From assembly GCF_002165305.2 (NCBI RefSeq), contig NZ_CP032285.1, positions 124,001 to 188,000 on the forward strand: a stretch of DNA of 64,000 bases, written 5' to 3'. The position numbers and the translations under genes are program-made. Source of the stretch: Acinetobacter sp. WCHA55 (GTDB lineage Bacteria; Pseudomonadota; Gammaproteobacteria; Pseudomonadales; Moraxellaceae). Under the pieces are notes generated by a model, which was given only the letters and a program-made list of their open reading frames with translations, did not search any database and was not told the DNA's origin. Below are positions 9,090 through 18,967 of this stretch, piece after piece (the stretch's first letter is position 1; each line of letters begins with the position of its first letter).

Positions 9090-10292
9090 ATGACAGAATG
9101 CTTAACAGATACCGAATACATAGATATGAGCTTAGAAGACGTTATATCGGGCATAGTGTTACAGCCATTTAAGCCTGACATAGTGAATGATATAGCGGTA
9201 TTGGATAGCGTATTTGAGACGGACATATTGAATGATGATGAATACTCATTTATTGGTCCATACATCTACAAATATTGGGAACTTGGGATAGATGCACTAC
9301 CAAAGGAAACGCACGATCAGCTATCGATATTTCGCTTATGCGTTATAGGTACTGAGGCTTTCAACTTCCTGAACGATTTGTATATACCAACGACACGCGA
9401 CACTGGTCATACATCTAACACGCTAATGCTACTCCATGTTGTACATATAGCGATAGGGAATCAGACAACAACTGGTGAAGACTCAACGGGGCATTTTCAA
9501 GATCCACTGATTAAAGCGCTACTGTTGATGAATATCCCCGTTAACAGCGATTGTTTGCTGTTGGATGACACTTTGGTACACCTAAACAAAATAACGGCGC
9601 TGAGTGGCTTAGACGTTGAAATACAGGTTAAGCAAAGTGTGAGTGTGAAGCATAAGAAATTACTGAGCACCAACTTTGGATTTGACAATCCATTATCAAT
9701 TATAAGCGTTTTGGAACAAAAGAAACTGTCTGAAGAACTGACACGCTACTTTCCGATGATACATCTACCAACGTCCGTAGAAGATGCGACAAACCAGATA
9801 GATACGGGCAACTTAAAAATGAGTTCGCTGCAATCTTTTTGTATATACCAAAACTTAAAGCTATCGGTGTCTAAAGTTTTCCACGAACAGGGCTTATACC
9901 AGAACAAAGAGATCTACATAGAGCTTGATAAGGTTCACTTCCAACTTAAAAATACAGGTTCCTTAAACTTCAAGGTGGGTACTTTAGGTGAAAGCCAAGA
10001 GGTTTTAGAAACGGCGTTTTGGCAACTGCTTAATAAGGGTTTAGTGTTTGACCTAAATAGTTTTAAGAAGTATGTCGAATTAAAAGAGGACGAAACCGTT
10101 AAAACTGATGTATTTACTAATTCAAAAAATGATAATATCCCTTTTAACAGTACCTACTATGAGCTTTTATTAAGGTTGGTTTTAGATACGAGCTTAAAAC
10201 CCTCTGTTAAAAGTCTTGAGGTCGCAATTCAAAATAAGGATTTCGACAGTGCGATTAACGTTTTAAGAGAATTACCGTTTTTTAGTGCTTAA
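9090..10292 (+). CDS. Unknown 400-residue protein between dotN and dotO
   Basis: Not recognised. It is acidic, mostly helical, lacks a signal peptide or clear membrane helix, and is therefore probably cytoplasmic. It starts 10 bp after dotN and ends 71 bp before dotO, so it is almost certainly co-transcribed with both. R64 has traT directly followed by traU, so this is an extra protein relative to that reference. A role in the DotL/DotM/DotN coupling complex or as a plasmid-specific adaptor is inferred from position only. The stop codon lies within a tandem heptamer repeat. Confidence 0.75.
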   Translation: MTECLTDTEYIDMSLEDVISGIVLQPFKPDIVNDIAVLDSVFETDILNDDEYSFIGPYIYKYWELGIDALPKETHDQLSIFRLCVIGTEAFNFLNDLYIPTTRDTGHTSNTLMLLHVVHIAIGNQTTTGEDSTGHFQDPLIKALLLMNIPVNSDCLLLDDTLVHLNKITALSGLDVEIQVKQSVSVKHKKLLSTNFGFDNPLSIISVLEQKKLSEELTRYFPMIHLPTSVEDATNQIDTGNLKMSSLQSFCIYQNLKLSVSKVFHEQGLYQNKEIYIELDKVHFQLKNTGSLNFKVGTLGESQEVLETAFWQLLNKGLVFDLNSFKKYVELKEDETVKTDVFTNSKNDNIPFNSTYYELLLRLVLDTSLKPSVKSLEVAIQNKDFDSAINVLRELPFFSA

Positions 10293-10313
10293 TGCTTAAT
10301 GCTTAATGCTTAA
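10286..10313. repeat. Four tandem copies of TGCTTAA
   Basis: The heptamer TGCTTAA is repeated four times without interruption over the stop codon of the preceding gene. Since 7 is not a multiple of 3 and each unit contains TAA, the array puts stops in all three forward frames. Confidence 0.85.
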
Positions 10314-10363
10314 AGGCATGTCTAATCAAAGATAGACGTAGAAAGGTGAATAAAGGTGTTTAA

Positions 10364-13300
10364 ATGAGTAAGAAGAAAGCTGAGAAGTCTGGTTATAAAA
10401 AGACTGGTTACTCCAAGATTGAAATTATATTGATGTTATTCCTACAAAGCATGAAAGCTGACGTAGAGGATTATTGCGATTTAGAAACAGTATCGGACGA
10501 ACATACGTTTGTCACAAAAACTGGTGCAATGATTACGATCATCGAATACAAGGGGATTAAGAGTTTAATTAGTGGTGATGCATTCAGCCGTCAAATTGGT
10601 TTGATGACGAGCAACATGCGTAACTACTTCAAAGACCGTGGACATACGATTCATCTAGCGTTCAAAGTAGACCATGAGACGCCATACGCGATTCATGACT
10701 TGAATGCCATGCAAAAGGCGACCACGGCGCGTTGTGCGATGAATCTAGACATCATCATTGATGAAATGACAGAAACCATTTCAGGCGGTGTATTTAACGA
10801 AAGCTGTTATATCGCTTTAATCTCTGAGCCAACCTTACTATCGCCAATCGATAAGGCTCAAGACTCAAAAAACCGTAAAAAGCTACTGTCGCAAATTACA
10901 ATGCCAAGTACGGTCAATGCTCAAGACATGCTTAAATCATCGGACAGCTTATACGTACACCATGAGTCTTTTGTCTCACAATTCTTAAACTCACTCTCAA
11001 CTGAAGAATTTCCAGCAATCTATGAAGTATTGAATGTTGTTGAAGCTGGTCTAGCGATTAAAAAACAAATTGCCTCACATTCAACTTCAGATGACTTCAC
11101 CTTGTCTGTGCCGATGCTGAATACACGCTTACCGATGCGTTGGAAAGAAATACCATCAGAACATGATGCGTCACACGTTTTGTATCAACCGATCTCAGAA
11201 CAACTCATGACGAATGCGATCTTACCTGGTACAAGTCAAGGTTCATTCTATCCAGTGGGAAGTGTTATCACTGACGGCGTTGTATATGCTCCATTGATGG
11301 TAGATATATATCCAGCGAAGACGAATACGTTTGAAACGCTATTCCGCTTATTACACCAGGCCAAAACGCACGACACTAGCGGTAACATCCGTTCTATCCC
11401 ATATGCGGTGAGTTACTGTATTACTGGTGATGGTATGGCTGGAACCATGATGAAACGCACGTTATCAAGCGTTATTCACTTTATGACGGCACAAAACAAA
11501 GCCATTCGTAATGCTGGTAACATTTTGATGGCCACTAAAAATGACCTAGATCAAGTAGACACTGTTGCTGGTCTGCAAATGACCATGATGACATGGGCAC
11601 CAAATACCGAAGATGGTGTAAACATTCTTGTAGGACGGCGCCAAAAGCTTTGGAAGAGTTTTGAAGCGTGGGGCGGTGCAAAAGTCATGGAACAGGCTGG
11701 CGATCCTATTTTGACTTGGGCATCACATATACCGGGCTTGATGGTACGTAATCACGCACCTATTTCACCAGCACCGTTGTTTGATGTGTTCTACATGTTA
11801 CCGCTGACACGTATTAACTCACCATTCCATAAAGGGCATCAGCTCAACAAAACCTTAGACGGTAAACTGATTATTCTTGATTCGTTCTCAAATGAAGTGA
11901 CTGTATGGACGACTATTAACATTGGTAAACCGGGTACGGGTAAATCGGTCACAATGAACAAAGGCATGCTTGAGGACATCATGATGCCTGGTAACGAGCG
12001 TATCCCGTTGACCTATATTGTCGATGTGGGTGAGTCAAGCCGTGGGTTAGTAGAAACAGTGCAAGATTCATTGCCTGAAGAGCTACGTCACTATGCCATC
12101 TATAAGCGTATTAAAAACTCAAAAGAAGAAGCGATTAATCCGCTTGAATTCAGTATGGGCTTACGCTACCCGTTAAACTACGAAATGCGTCAAATGACAG
12201 CGTTTTTAAGTTCATTGGTAACACCGCCTGAATTGAAAGGGCAACCAGCCAAAAATACTTCTGACGTTATTGGTGCGGTCCTACGCCGTACATTCTATTT
12301 TGCTGATGATACGAATGCTGATCATAAAGCACGTAAGTACATGCGCTTTGCAGATCCAGAACTAGATCGCATCATGGAAAAACACGGACTGATTGAGCCA
12401 CATTCTGAACAAGGTAAGGATATTTCTTATTACGCTCTACGTGACCTTTTCCATTCTTTGAATGAGATCCGTGGACGCACGTTGGCACACCGTTACGCAA
12501 TGCCGACTATTGGCGATATGATTGAAACCCTTTCTGATTCATCAATTTTAGATGTTTGGAGTGATGTTCATATTGATAATGAACGAGCACTGGACTTTTT
12601 GGCGCATCAGATTATGGCTGCACAAAATACCTATCCAGCATTCTTCTATCACACTAACTTTGACATCGGTAACGCTCGTGTAGCTTCTATCGACTTAAAC
12701 GAAGTTGCGACATCATCAGATCCTAAAACTACATCGCTATTCTTCCAGATTGTACGGATGTTCATTAAACGTAAGTTCGCCGTGAGCCGTGACGATATTC
12801 CAAAATTCCCACAAGCTTATCGTGAATATGCAACCCAACTGATTAATGAGCTTCTTGAAGACCGCAAAATTATGTCTTATGACGAATTGCACGTTGCGAA
12901 AGGCGATCCAATCCTATTAGAAGAATTGGCTGAAGACGCACGTACATTGCGTAAATGGGGTGCTCGTCTTAACTTGGCATCTCACAAAGTAGAAGACTTT
13001 AAAGACTTGGTGGGCTTTGCTACGGCGTATGTGATTGTCGATCCTGGTACACGCGAATCTCGTGAAGCTATTCGTGACAGCATCGGTCTAACTCAACTAG
13101 AAATGGATGCGCTTGGTTCAGGTAACGTAGGTTTCTCAGATCAAGGCTTAACGTACTTCAGTAAAATTAAACTCGAAAAAATGGAATGTTCGGGCTTATA
13201 TACCGTTTCACTTGGTCCAATCCTTTTATGGTCACTCAGTACACATCCCGATGAACGTGCGCTCCGTAACTACACGTATGACCTTATCGGTGAACGTGGT

Positions 13301-13546
13301 AAGGCGTTGAAGGTCCTTGCACAATTCTATCCAAAAGGTGCGAAGAATCAGATTAAGACACGGCGTACCATGATTGAGAAAAATGCCAAAAATAAAGGCA
13401 CGGACTTTGATGAAAACAAAGCAACTGCTTCAGTGATTTCTACCATGGCACAAGAGATGGTTGTTGAATATCAACGCTATGAACTTGAGCAAAACATGAA
13501 GAAAAAATTACTGAACCAACGTAAGTCTGAAGCTGTTTCTTCTTAA
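10364..13546 (+). CDS. traU: DotO/IcmB (TraU) VirB4-type transfer ATPase
   Basis: 1060 residues, the normal size for TraU/DotO. A Walker A motif GKPGTGKS lies near residue 521, and the acidic DVGES region some 40 residues later, then IDLNEV around residue 788, belong to the VirB4-like ATPase fold. DotO docks on the inner-membrane platform and, with DotB, powers assembly and transfer. No membrane helix is visible, consistent with a peripheral cytoplasmic ATPase. Start ATG at 10364. Confidence 0.92.
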   Translation: MSKKKAEKSGYKKTGYSKIEIILMLFLQSMKADVEDYCDLETVSDEHTFVTKTGAMITIIEYKGIKSLISGDAFSRQIGLMTSNMRNYFKDRGHTIHLAFKVDHETPYAIHDLNAMQKATTARCAMNLDIIIDEMTETISGGVFNESCYIALISEPTLLSPIDKAQDSKNRKKLLSQITMPSTVNAQDMLKSSDSLYVHHESFVSQFLNSLSTEEFPAIYEVLNVVEAGLAIKKQIASHSTSDDFTLSVPMLNTRLPMRWKEIPSEHDASHVLYQPISEQLMTNAILPGTSQGSFYPVGSVITDGVVYAPLMVDIYPAKTNTFETLFRLLHQAKTHDTSGNIRSIPYAVSYCITGDGMAGTMMKRTLSSVIHFMTAQNKAIRNAGNILMATKNDLDQVDTVAGLQMTMMTWAPNTEDGVNILVGRRQKLWKSFEAWGGAKVMEQAGDPILTWASHIPGLMVRNHAPISPAPLFDVFYMLPLTRINSPFHKGHQLNKTLDGKLIILDSFSNEVTVWTTINIGKPGTGKSVTMNKGMLEDIMMPGNERIPLTYIVDVGESSRGLVETVQDSLPEELRHYAIYKRIKNSKEEAINPLEFSMGLRYPLNYEMRQMTAFLSSLVTPPELKGQPAKNTSDVIGAVLRRTFYFADDTNADHKARKYMRFADPELDRIMEKHGLIEPHSEQGKDISYYALRDLFHSLNEIRGRTLAHRYAMPTIGDMIETLSDSSILDVWSDVHIDNERALDFLAHQIMAAQNTYPAFFYHTNFDIGNARVASIDLNEVATSSDPKTTSLFFQIVRMFIKRKFAVSRDDIPKFPQAYREYATQLINELLEDRKIMSYDELHVAKGDPILLEELAEDARTLRKWGARLNLASHKVEDFKDLVGFATAYVIVDPGTRESREAIRDSIGLTQLEMDALGSGNVGFSDQGLTYFSKIKLEKMECSGLYTVSLGPILLWSLSTHPDERALRNYTYDLIGERGKALKVLAQFYPKGAKNQIKTRRTMIEKNAKNKGTDFDENKATASVISTMAQEMVVEYQRYELEQNMKKKLLNQRKSEAVSS

Positions 13547-13668
13547 CTCCAATCAGCTACATAGATTTGCGTTAATTGGTATATACATTGAAGTGCTTGG
13601 ATATGGGTAAGGTCGTTAAACAACGACTTTGCCTATTATCCTGAAGATAAAAGAGTAGGTCGCAAAGT
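13547..13668. promoter_or_regulatory. Gap between dotO and dotL with a GGTATATACA site
   Basis: 122 bp. GGTATATACA at 13578-13587 differs by one base from the palindrome seen elsewhere in this plasmid. An AACGAC/GTCGTT-like inverted pair lies near 13612-13628. It may host a promoter for dotL; no strong -35/-10 pair is evident. Confidence 0.35.
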
Positions 13669-16464
13669 ATGGCTTCTACACAAAAATACGGCACACAAAC
13701 AAAGTTCAGACCTAGTTCGCTTAAGCGTGATACACGATCAGGCTTAGAGAAAATCCATTTAAAACTTACAGCGCCAGACGGCGCTAATTATTTGGTTGGC
13801 GTTCTTGGTGCTATTGCAGTTATTTTGTTTGTTGTTCCGTTTGGCGGTGAGATATTTATAGGGATCGCGTATTACCTATTAAAACGCTACACACATCCGA
13901 ATGATTACTTTTTTGAGTGGCCATTCCGTGCGCCGTTGCATTCAAACTCACTGGATGCGTCAACTGACATTACATCACGCGTAAAAGATGACGTACTGGA
14001 CAATCCAAAAGCCTTTTTGGAATACGCACGTACCAATCGCGATAAGCTACAAGGTGAGGGTGTGACTTACCTTGGTCGTTGCCGTGAAACTGGTCTACCT
14101 GTTTATGCATCCAACTCCGATGACCGTACACATCAAATTGTGTTAGGTACTACGGGTTCGGGTAAAACAGAATACATGCTAGGTAACTGTGCCAACCAGT
14201 ACGTACAAAACTCAGGTTATATCTTTGTAGACGCAAAAGGTGATACCAAGGCTCAACAAGACCACTATCGTTTATGTAACCGCTTTGGGCGTAATGAGGA
14301 TCTATTAACGATCAACTTCATTACCTCAGGTCGTAACATGCTACGTGCACAAACCGACAAGATGACCAACTCAATGAACCAAATGAGCAACACCAGCTCA
14401 GGGATGTTGATTGAATTCTTGATCAACTTGCTTGATGACTCAGGCGGTGGCGGTGGTGACATGTGGAAAGGTCGTGCGATGGCCTTTATCGCTGCACTTA
14501 CACGAGTTTTGGTCTATCTACGTGACAATGGCTTCATTCAGCTTTCACCAAAAGTATTCACGCAATACATGGAACTTGAAGCACTTGAAGAATTGGTATT
14601 TTGTCATAACGATAAATACGGGATTGACTTTGAACGTGTGGCTGAACAGCTTCAAGGCTACCTCGTTTCATTACCTGGTTATTCAAGCAACCCTAAAAAG
14701 TTAAAGAAACAAGAAACCAAAACCCGTGAGCAACACGGTTATATCACCATGCAGTTAACCAAGGCGATTAACGACTTGACGTTTAACTATGGTCACATCT
14801 TTGGTGTAGAGCATGGCGGTGATATTGATATTTTTGACGTTGTACTTAACCGCCGTATCTTAACTGTGCCATTACCAGCTCTTGAGCGTTCACCAGACTC
14901 ACTCAAAATGCTCGGAAAATTAATCATTGGCTCAATTAAACAAATGATGGCTGGTTCCCTTGGTAACAAAATGGAAGGTTTACGCCGTGCCATTATTGAC
15001 GCACGACCAACCAACGCCTCTACTTCATTTAAGCTATTTTTGGACGAATGGGGCTACATCGTTATTGTCGGTGCTTCGGTTTTACCAGCTCAGGCACGTT
15101 CGCTTAACTTCTCTATTACGTTCGGTGCTCAAACATTTGAAGATATTGAACGTGGATCTAAAGAGGAAGCAGCTGCTACATGGGGTAACACGACCGTTAA
15201 AGCCATTGGACGTACTACTTCGGGTGCTGAAAGTACAACATACAAATTGGTTGATGGTTTTGCTGGTGAAGAGTGGCAAGGTAAAGTTAACTCAATCAAT
15301 ATGTATCAAGGTCTAGTATTCAACCGTTCGGTACCACAAACAGAAGTCCAGTTCGCCAAAGAAAAACGTGTGACAATTGAACAAATTGCCGGACAGCACA
15401 ACGGCGAATTTACCTTGCTCATATCAACTAAAGGGGAAGGTGGTAAAACTTCAGACGTTAAAATCGTATCAATGTTGGCGTTCTATGTGGCTGATACTCA
15501 ACCCAAGTACTTACGCTTAAATGACCTTTGCCCAATCTTCAATATCCAAAAATCTGAAATCTACGATCCTACTTTAAAAATTGAAGACTTCATTCATGAG
15601 ATTGAGGAAAAACACACGCTACTGACAGACAACAATTCATCTGCCAATGTCACGGCGCTTGGTGATTTTGAGATCTGCAGAAAGCTCAATAACACCTTGT
15701 ACGAAAACAACAACACGGTAAAAGACTTTACTCAAGATTTTGTACATCAGATTCTTGAAGCAAGACGTCTTGAATCCATCACACCTGAAGGGATGGCACC
15801 TGGTCAAAGAACAGTAATGTCTTCGTCCACGGCGAAAGGTGAAATCTCCAAAGAACAAAAACACCGTGAAAGTATTGTTTCAGCACAAAAAGAAGCAAGT
15901 GATAAAGACCAGACTATTGAGAACCGAAAACAGTTGCAGTACTTCGGTAGGGGTTCTGATATTTCACCTCAAGTAGAAGCTGGTGCTTACAACAATGCGG
16001 ATCTTGATGCTGAATTTAATATCTATGGTGAACGTATAAGCGAACCTGAACAGGCTCAACAGGAAAGTGATGCTGAAACTGTGACTCGCGCCGTTATCAC
16101 ACCAATGAACCTAGACAGCTACTATGATGAATTGAAAGAGATCCTAATGGGATATGAGGATTTAACAGTAGCTCCAATTACTGAATATCAGCTTGTTCAG
16201 ATACCACGCCATGTAAAACCTGAAGATCAGACACAATACATTGCGGAAAACAAAGCCAGTCTTGATCAAGCCATCTCACATAGCACTAAAAATGAAATGG
16301 AATTCGTAGAACAACAGTATGCAGCTAAGTTTGAAAAAGCTTTGATGAAAAACCCGTTCTCGCACGAATGCGTTACTTTTGAAAAATTGTTGGTGATACT
16401 TGGTTCAAAAGGTTCTTCAGCTTCATTACGATCAGGCATTACAATCAAAAAAAAGGATGACTAA
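13669..16464 (+). CDS. trbC: DotL/IcmO (TrbC) type IV coupling protein
   Basis: 931 residues. Two N-terminal hydrophobic segments (about residues 42-70) anchor it in the inner membrane. Walker A is LGTTGSGKTE at about residues 159-168; FLDEWGY near residue 461 gives the Walker B acidic pair. The C-terminal ~250 residues are hydrophilic and would be the adaptor-binding tail that contacts DotN-type partners. This T4CP brings the relaxosome to the channel. A strong terminator directly follows the stop. Confidence 0.9.
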   Translation: MASTQKYGTQTKFRPSSLKRDTRSGLEKIHLKLTAPDGANYLVGVLGAIAVILFVVPFGGEIFIGIAYYLLKRYTHPNDYFFEWPFRAPLHSNSLDASTDITSRVKDDVLDNPKAFLEYARTNRDKLQGEGVTYLGRCRETGLPVYASNSDDRTHQIVLGTTGSGKTEYMLGNCANQYVQNSGYIFVDAKGDTKAQQDHYRLCNRFGRNEDLLTINFITSGRNMLRAQTDKMTNSMNQMSNTSSGMLIEFLINLLDDSGGGGGDMWKGRAMAFIAALTRVLVYLRDNGFIQLSPKVFTQYMELEALEELVFCHNDKYGIDFERVAEQLQGYLVSLPGYSSNPKKLKKQETKTREQHGYITMQLTKAINDLTFNYGHIFGVEHGGDIDIFDVVLNRRILTVPLPALERSPDSLKMLGKLIIGSIKQMMAGSLGNKMEGLRRAIIDARPTNASTSFKLFLDEWGYIVIVGASVLPAQARSLNFSITFGAQTFEDIERGSKEEAAATWGNTTVKAIGRTTSGAESTTYKLVDGFAGEEWQGKVNSINMYQGLVFNRSVPQTEVQFAKEKRVTIEQIAGQHNGEFTLLISTKGEGGKTSDVKIVSMLAFYVADTQPKYLRLNDLCPIFNIQKSEIYDPTLKIEDFIHEIEEKHTLLTDNNSSANVTALGDFEICRKLNNTLYENNNTVKDFTQDFVHQILEARRLESITPEGMAPGQRTVMSSSTAKGEISKEQKHRESIVSAQKEASDKDQTIENRKQLQYFGRGSDISPQVEAGAYNNADLDAEFNIYGERISEPEQAQQESDAETVTRAVITPMNLDSYYDELKEILMGYEDLTVAPITEYQLVQIPRHVKPEDQTQYIAENKASLDQAISHSTKNEMEFVEQQYAAKFEKALMKNPFSHECVTFEKLLVILGSKGSSASLRSGITIKKKDD

Positions 16465-16485
16465 ACGCATCCATGTAGAAGACAT

Positions 16486-16515
16486 AAGGCTGGTTATCCA
16501 GCCTTTAGTTTTTTT
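16486..16515 (+). terminator. Rho-independent terminator after trbC
   Basis: Perfect 8-bp stem AAGGCTGG/CCAGCCTT with a TTAT loop at 16486-16505, followed by TAG and seven T residues. Confidence 0.85.
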
Positions 16516-16765
16516 GGGTGAGCTGTTTGTACTTAATACGCCTTAATTCATCACTCGGCATGTATTGGGCTATTTCATATTCGCTCTTATACGGCGTTTC
16601 ATTGAATATGGCCAATAACAACAACTGCGACAGCGGAATGGCTTCAGGCACCATCATTTCGATTAAGCGAAACTTTTCAGACGCATTCACATCAAATGCA
16701 ACCAATAGCGCCGTATATGGAATGTGGCGATCTGCAAGTGATAAATCGGGGTAAATAGGTTGGTC
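16505..16765 (-). pseudogene. C-terminal gene remnant, unknown
   Basis: A minus-strand frame is open from 16765 (just after a TAG) to 16505, encoding ~86 residues with good coding character (helical LSQLLLLAIF, then SDELRRIKYKQL). It has no ATG or convincing ribosome site; a TTG at 16705 is the only usable start. It looks like the tail of a lost gene, and its stop lies inside the trbC terminator. Function unknown. Confidence 0.3.
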
Positions 16766-17099
16766 CTAGTGCTAACGTTTGAAAGTCATACATATTCAAG
16801 CAAGAGATAGCTTTAGGTACATTGGATAGGTTCACGGCGTAAGATTCAATGTTTGAACACATATTGGCATCCAGTTTGGTTTTAACCCTAGTTTAGATGC
16901 ATTTTAATATAATAACTTAGTTTTAACGTGCATATTCTTAAACATAACTAAACCACTTCTTAAAACCTTGTTTTGTTTTAGGCTTAATCGGTATATACCA
17001 TTTCATAAAAAGTTTAATGAACTGTGTTTTACCCTTTACAATCCTTAATACATCAATTAAATTGCCCTTAAATCACATCCAATATACAGGATATAGGCA
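16766..17099. other. Intergenic region with one GGTATATACC palindrome
   Basis: 334 bp, AT-rich, no gene seen. Contains the exact GGTATATACC palindrome at 16990-16999, about 100 bp before the next small gene; likely a promoter/operator region for the downstream unknown-gene cluster. Confidence 0.4.
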
Positions 17100-17273
17100 A
17101 TGACTAAAGAACAGCTAGACAACTTACAAACACTTGGAATGACTGACTATAAAACACGTTTACACGTTAAAGGTGTGCGAATTGTTGAAGTGCAACAGTA
17201 CTCAAAGTCTGTCGATAACAACGCCGTACAACCACTTGCAACTAATACCACTCAACCGCAATTCTTAAATTAA
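17100..17273 (+). CDS. Small 57-residue protein, unknown
   Basis: ATG at 17100 to TAA at 17273, preceded by AGGATATAGG. The translation is hydrophilic (starts MTKEQLDNLQTLG, ends TTQPQFLN) with balanced codon use like the neighbours. No family recognised. Position just downstream of the palindrome and upstream of the unknown-gene operon suggests it is that operon's first gene. Confidence 0.5.
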   Translation: MTKEQLDNLQTLGMTDYKTRLHVKGVRIVEVQQYSKSVDNNAVQPLATNTTQPQFLN

Positions 17274-17359
17274 TTTTCCAAAAAAATACTTATAAGCACT
17301 TTCTGTATTAATATATCTTTATTAGTTTTAATAAAGCATTAATCAATGGAGTGCTTAAA

Positions 17360-18448
17360 ATGTTAGACACTTTACTTTCGGTATTTTCAGCAAAACATAA
17401 GCTTTATAAGAATCTCAAGTTAAAACCCTTTATTGATACCCGTTTAGTCAATTCTGACAGCATCGCCATGACCGATGTTTTCCCTTTTCATCAAATCAAA
17501 GATTCTCTTTGTATGACTGGTATATCTCCTACTAATTTTGTACCAGGCAAAAACATTGTTTTGAATCCACATGCCAAAGATAACGATTCCATCAGCTACC
17601 TTGGTCAAGATACGCAAAATCATAAGCCGTTCTACATCTCTACCTTTGCTGAAGAATTGGCTGAAGTATTTAACCCGATTTTTGCAGAAATCATTCATCT
17701 TGAAACACCATGCTTACTTGACCTATCTGAAATTGGGGGCTTCTCAAATTCCAAGTCGGATTTAAGCCAGTACCGTAGCATTGATGATTTTGTAAAAAAC
17801 GCATGCCCTGATTACATTAGTGATGTGAGTATGGAAAATTTAGATCGAATGTTGTTATGGCCAGAAATCCGTTTATTGAACTCTCCAGATACAACCACTG
17901 ATCAATTTTTTATCTATGGCTGGAGTCCTAAGATTTTTGTTCAAAATGCTGGTGGATCACATCACATGGCTGCTGCACATTACTTGGCTAAGAAACTGAG
18001 CCAATGTGTGCCGATTCAAGGCAAAGTAAGTTTGAATCTAATCTCAAATAAAGCACTTCAAAACTTTGATTCAAAATACGCTGCGTTCGCCGTACCAGAT
18101 GATGCATTGATTGATATGGGGAATGATTTATCAGAATCAGGGCTTGAATATCAGCTGGTGTTTTTCCGTGAACGTGAAGTTAATTTTATCTTCTTCAAAA
18201 AGAATGATCAGAATGCCCGTGTTATTTCGCTATTCAACAATCTGCATGCTTCATTGAATGGTGCATTAAAGACGGCGGTTCAAGCGCAATTCAAAAATGA
18301 AGCACTACTCACCATCATGAGTGCTAACCTCTCTGATACATCAAAAGATCAATTTTTTAGCACACGCCCTCACTTGGCTGAGATCTACAATCACGTTCAA
18401 AACGAAGTTTGTTTGAGTGGTCCTAAACCGACTAGCCCGACAATCTAA
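17360..18448 (+). CDS. Unknown 362-residue protein with a GGSHHMAAAHYLA motif
   Basis: Start ATG 17360, 8 bp after GGAG. No signal or membrane helix. The stretch GGSHHMAAAHYLAKKL, followed ~10 residues on by VPIQGKV, recalls the GxHR..AA..LG...VPV pattern of ParB/Srx-type folds, although the usual Arg is replaced by His. It may belong to a domain of unknown function common on large plasmids; no function is claimed. It opens a tightly packed plus-strand cluster (12-bp gap to the next gene). Confidence 0.7.
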   Translation: MLDTLLSVFSAKHKLYKNLKLKPFIDTRLVNSDSIAMTDVFPFHQIKDSLCMTGISPTNFVPGKNIVLNPHAKDNDSISYLGQDTQNHKPFYISTFAEELAEVFNPIFAEIIHLETPCLLDLSEIGGFSNSKSDLSQYRSIDDFVKNACPDYISDVSMENLDRMLLWPEIRLLNSPDTTTDQFFIYGWSPKIFVQNAGGSHHMAAAHYLAKKLSQCVPIQGKVSLNLISNKALQNFDSKYAAFAVPDDALIDMGNDLSESGLEYQLVFFREREVNFIFFKKNDQNARVISLFNNLHASLNGALKTAVQAQFKNEALLTIMSANLSDTSKDQFFSTRPHLAEIYNHVQNEVCLSGPKPTSPTI

Positions 18449-18460
18449 GGGGTAGGGAAT

Positions 18461-18967
18461 ATGGATCACCAATCATCAACTACACCACATGCACTCATTC
18501 TCGGTCTGACACTTGAACAGGCCATTTCTGTTTTAGCAAAGAAACCCGTTGATGCTACCCACTACAACTATCTTGAAGATGACGAGTACAACACCTACGT
18601 CATGATGAAACCTGAGTGGACTAGTCTCAACAAACATGCCTACCTACATGTAGATGGCTTAACCCATGAGCGTAAATGGATGTTTATGCCGAATGCTTCA
18701 GGTGAGTACAACTTGCTAGAGGGCTGTATTGACCTGTTTGAACTTAACCAGGCCATCGAACAGCAATATCTTGTGTTTGAACAATTCCTGAATAGCCACG
18801 GCGCACCGTTCCGCAAAGTTGGTGAGAAGTTTTCTTTTGTCACTCAACTTCTCTTTGATGCATGGGTGATAGATCCAGAACGTGCGATTCAAAAACTTCA
18901 TGAGATGAAGGAAACAAAAATCTCATTACAAGTGCCTTTGCTTCATGGGGATAGTCAGCATGATTGA
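18461..18967 (+). CDS. Unknown 168-residue protein
   Basis: ATG at 18461 behind AGGGGTAGGG. Soluble, with two aromatic-rich segments and a helical C-terminus. Its end overlaps the start of the next gene by 8 bp, so translation is probably coupled. No family recognised. Confidence 0.65.
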   Translation: MDHQSSTTPHALILGLTLEQAISVLAKKPVDATHYNYLEDDEYNTYVMMKPEWTSLNKHAYLHVDGLTHERKWMFMPNASGEYNLLEGCIDLFELNQAIEQQYLVFEQFLNSHGAPFRKVGEKFSFVTQLLFDAWVIDPERAIQKLHEMKETKISLQVPLLHGDSQHD

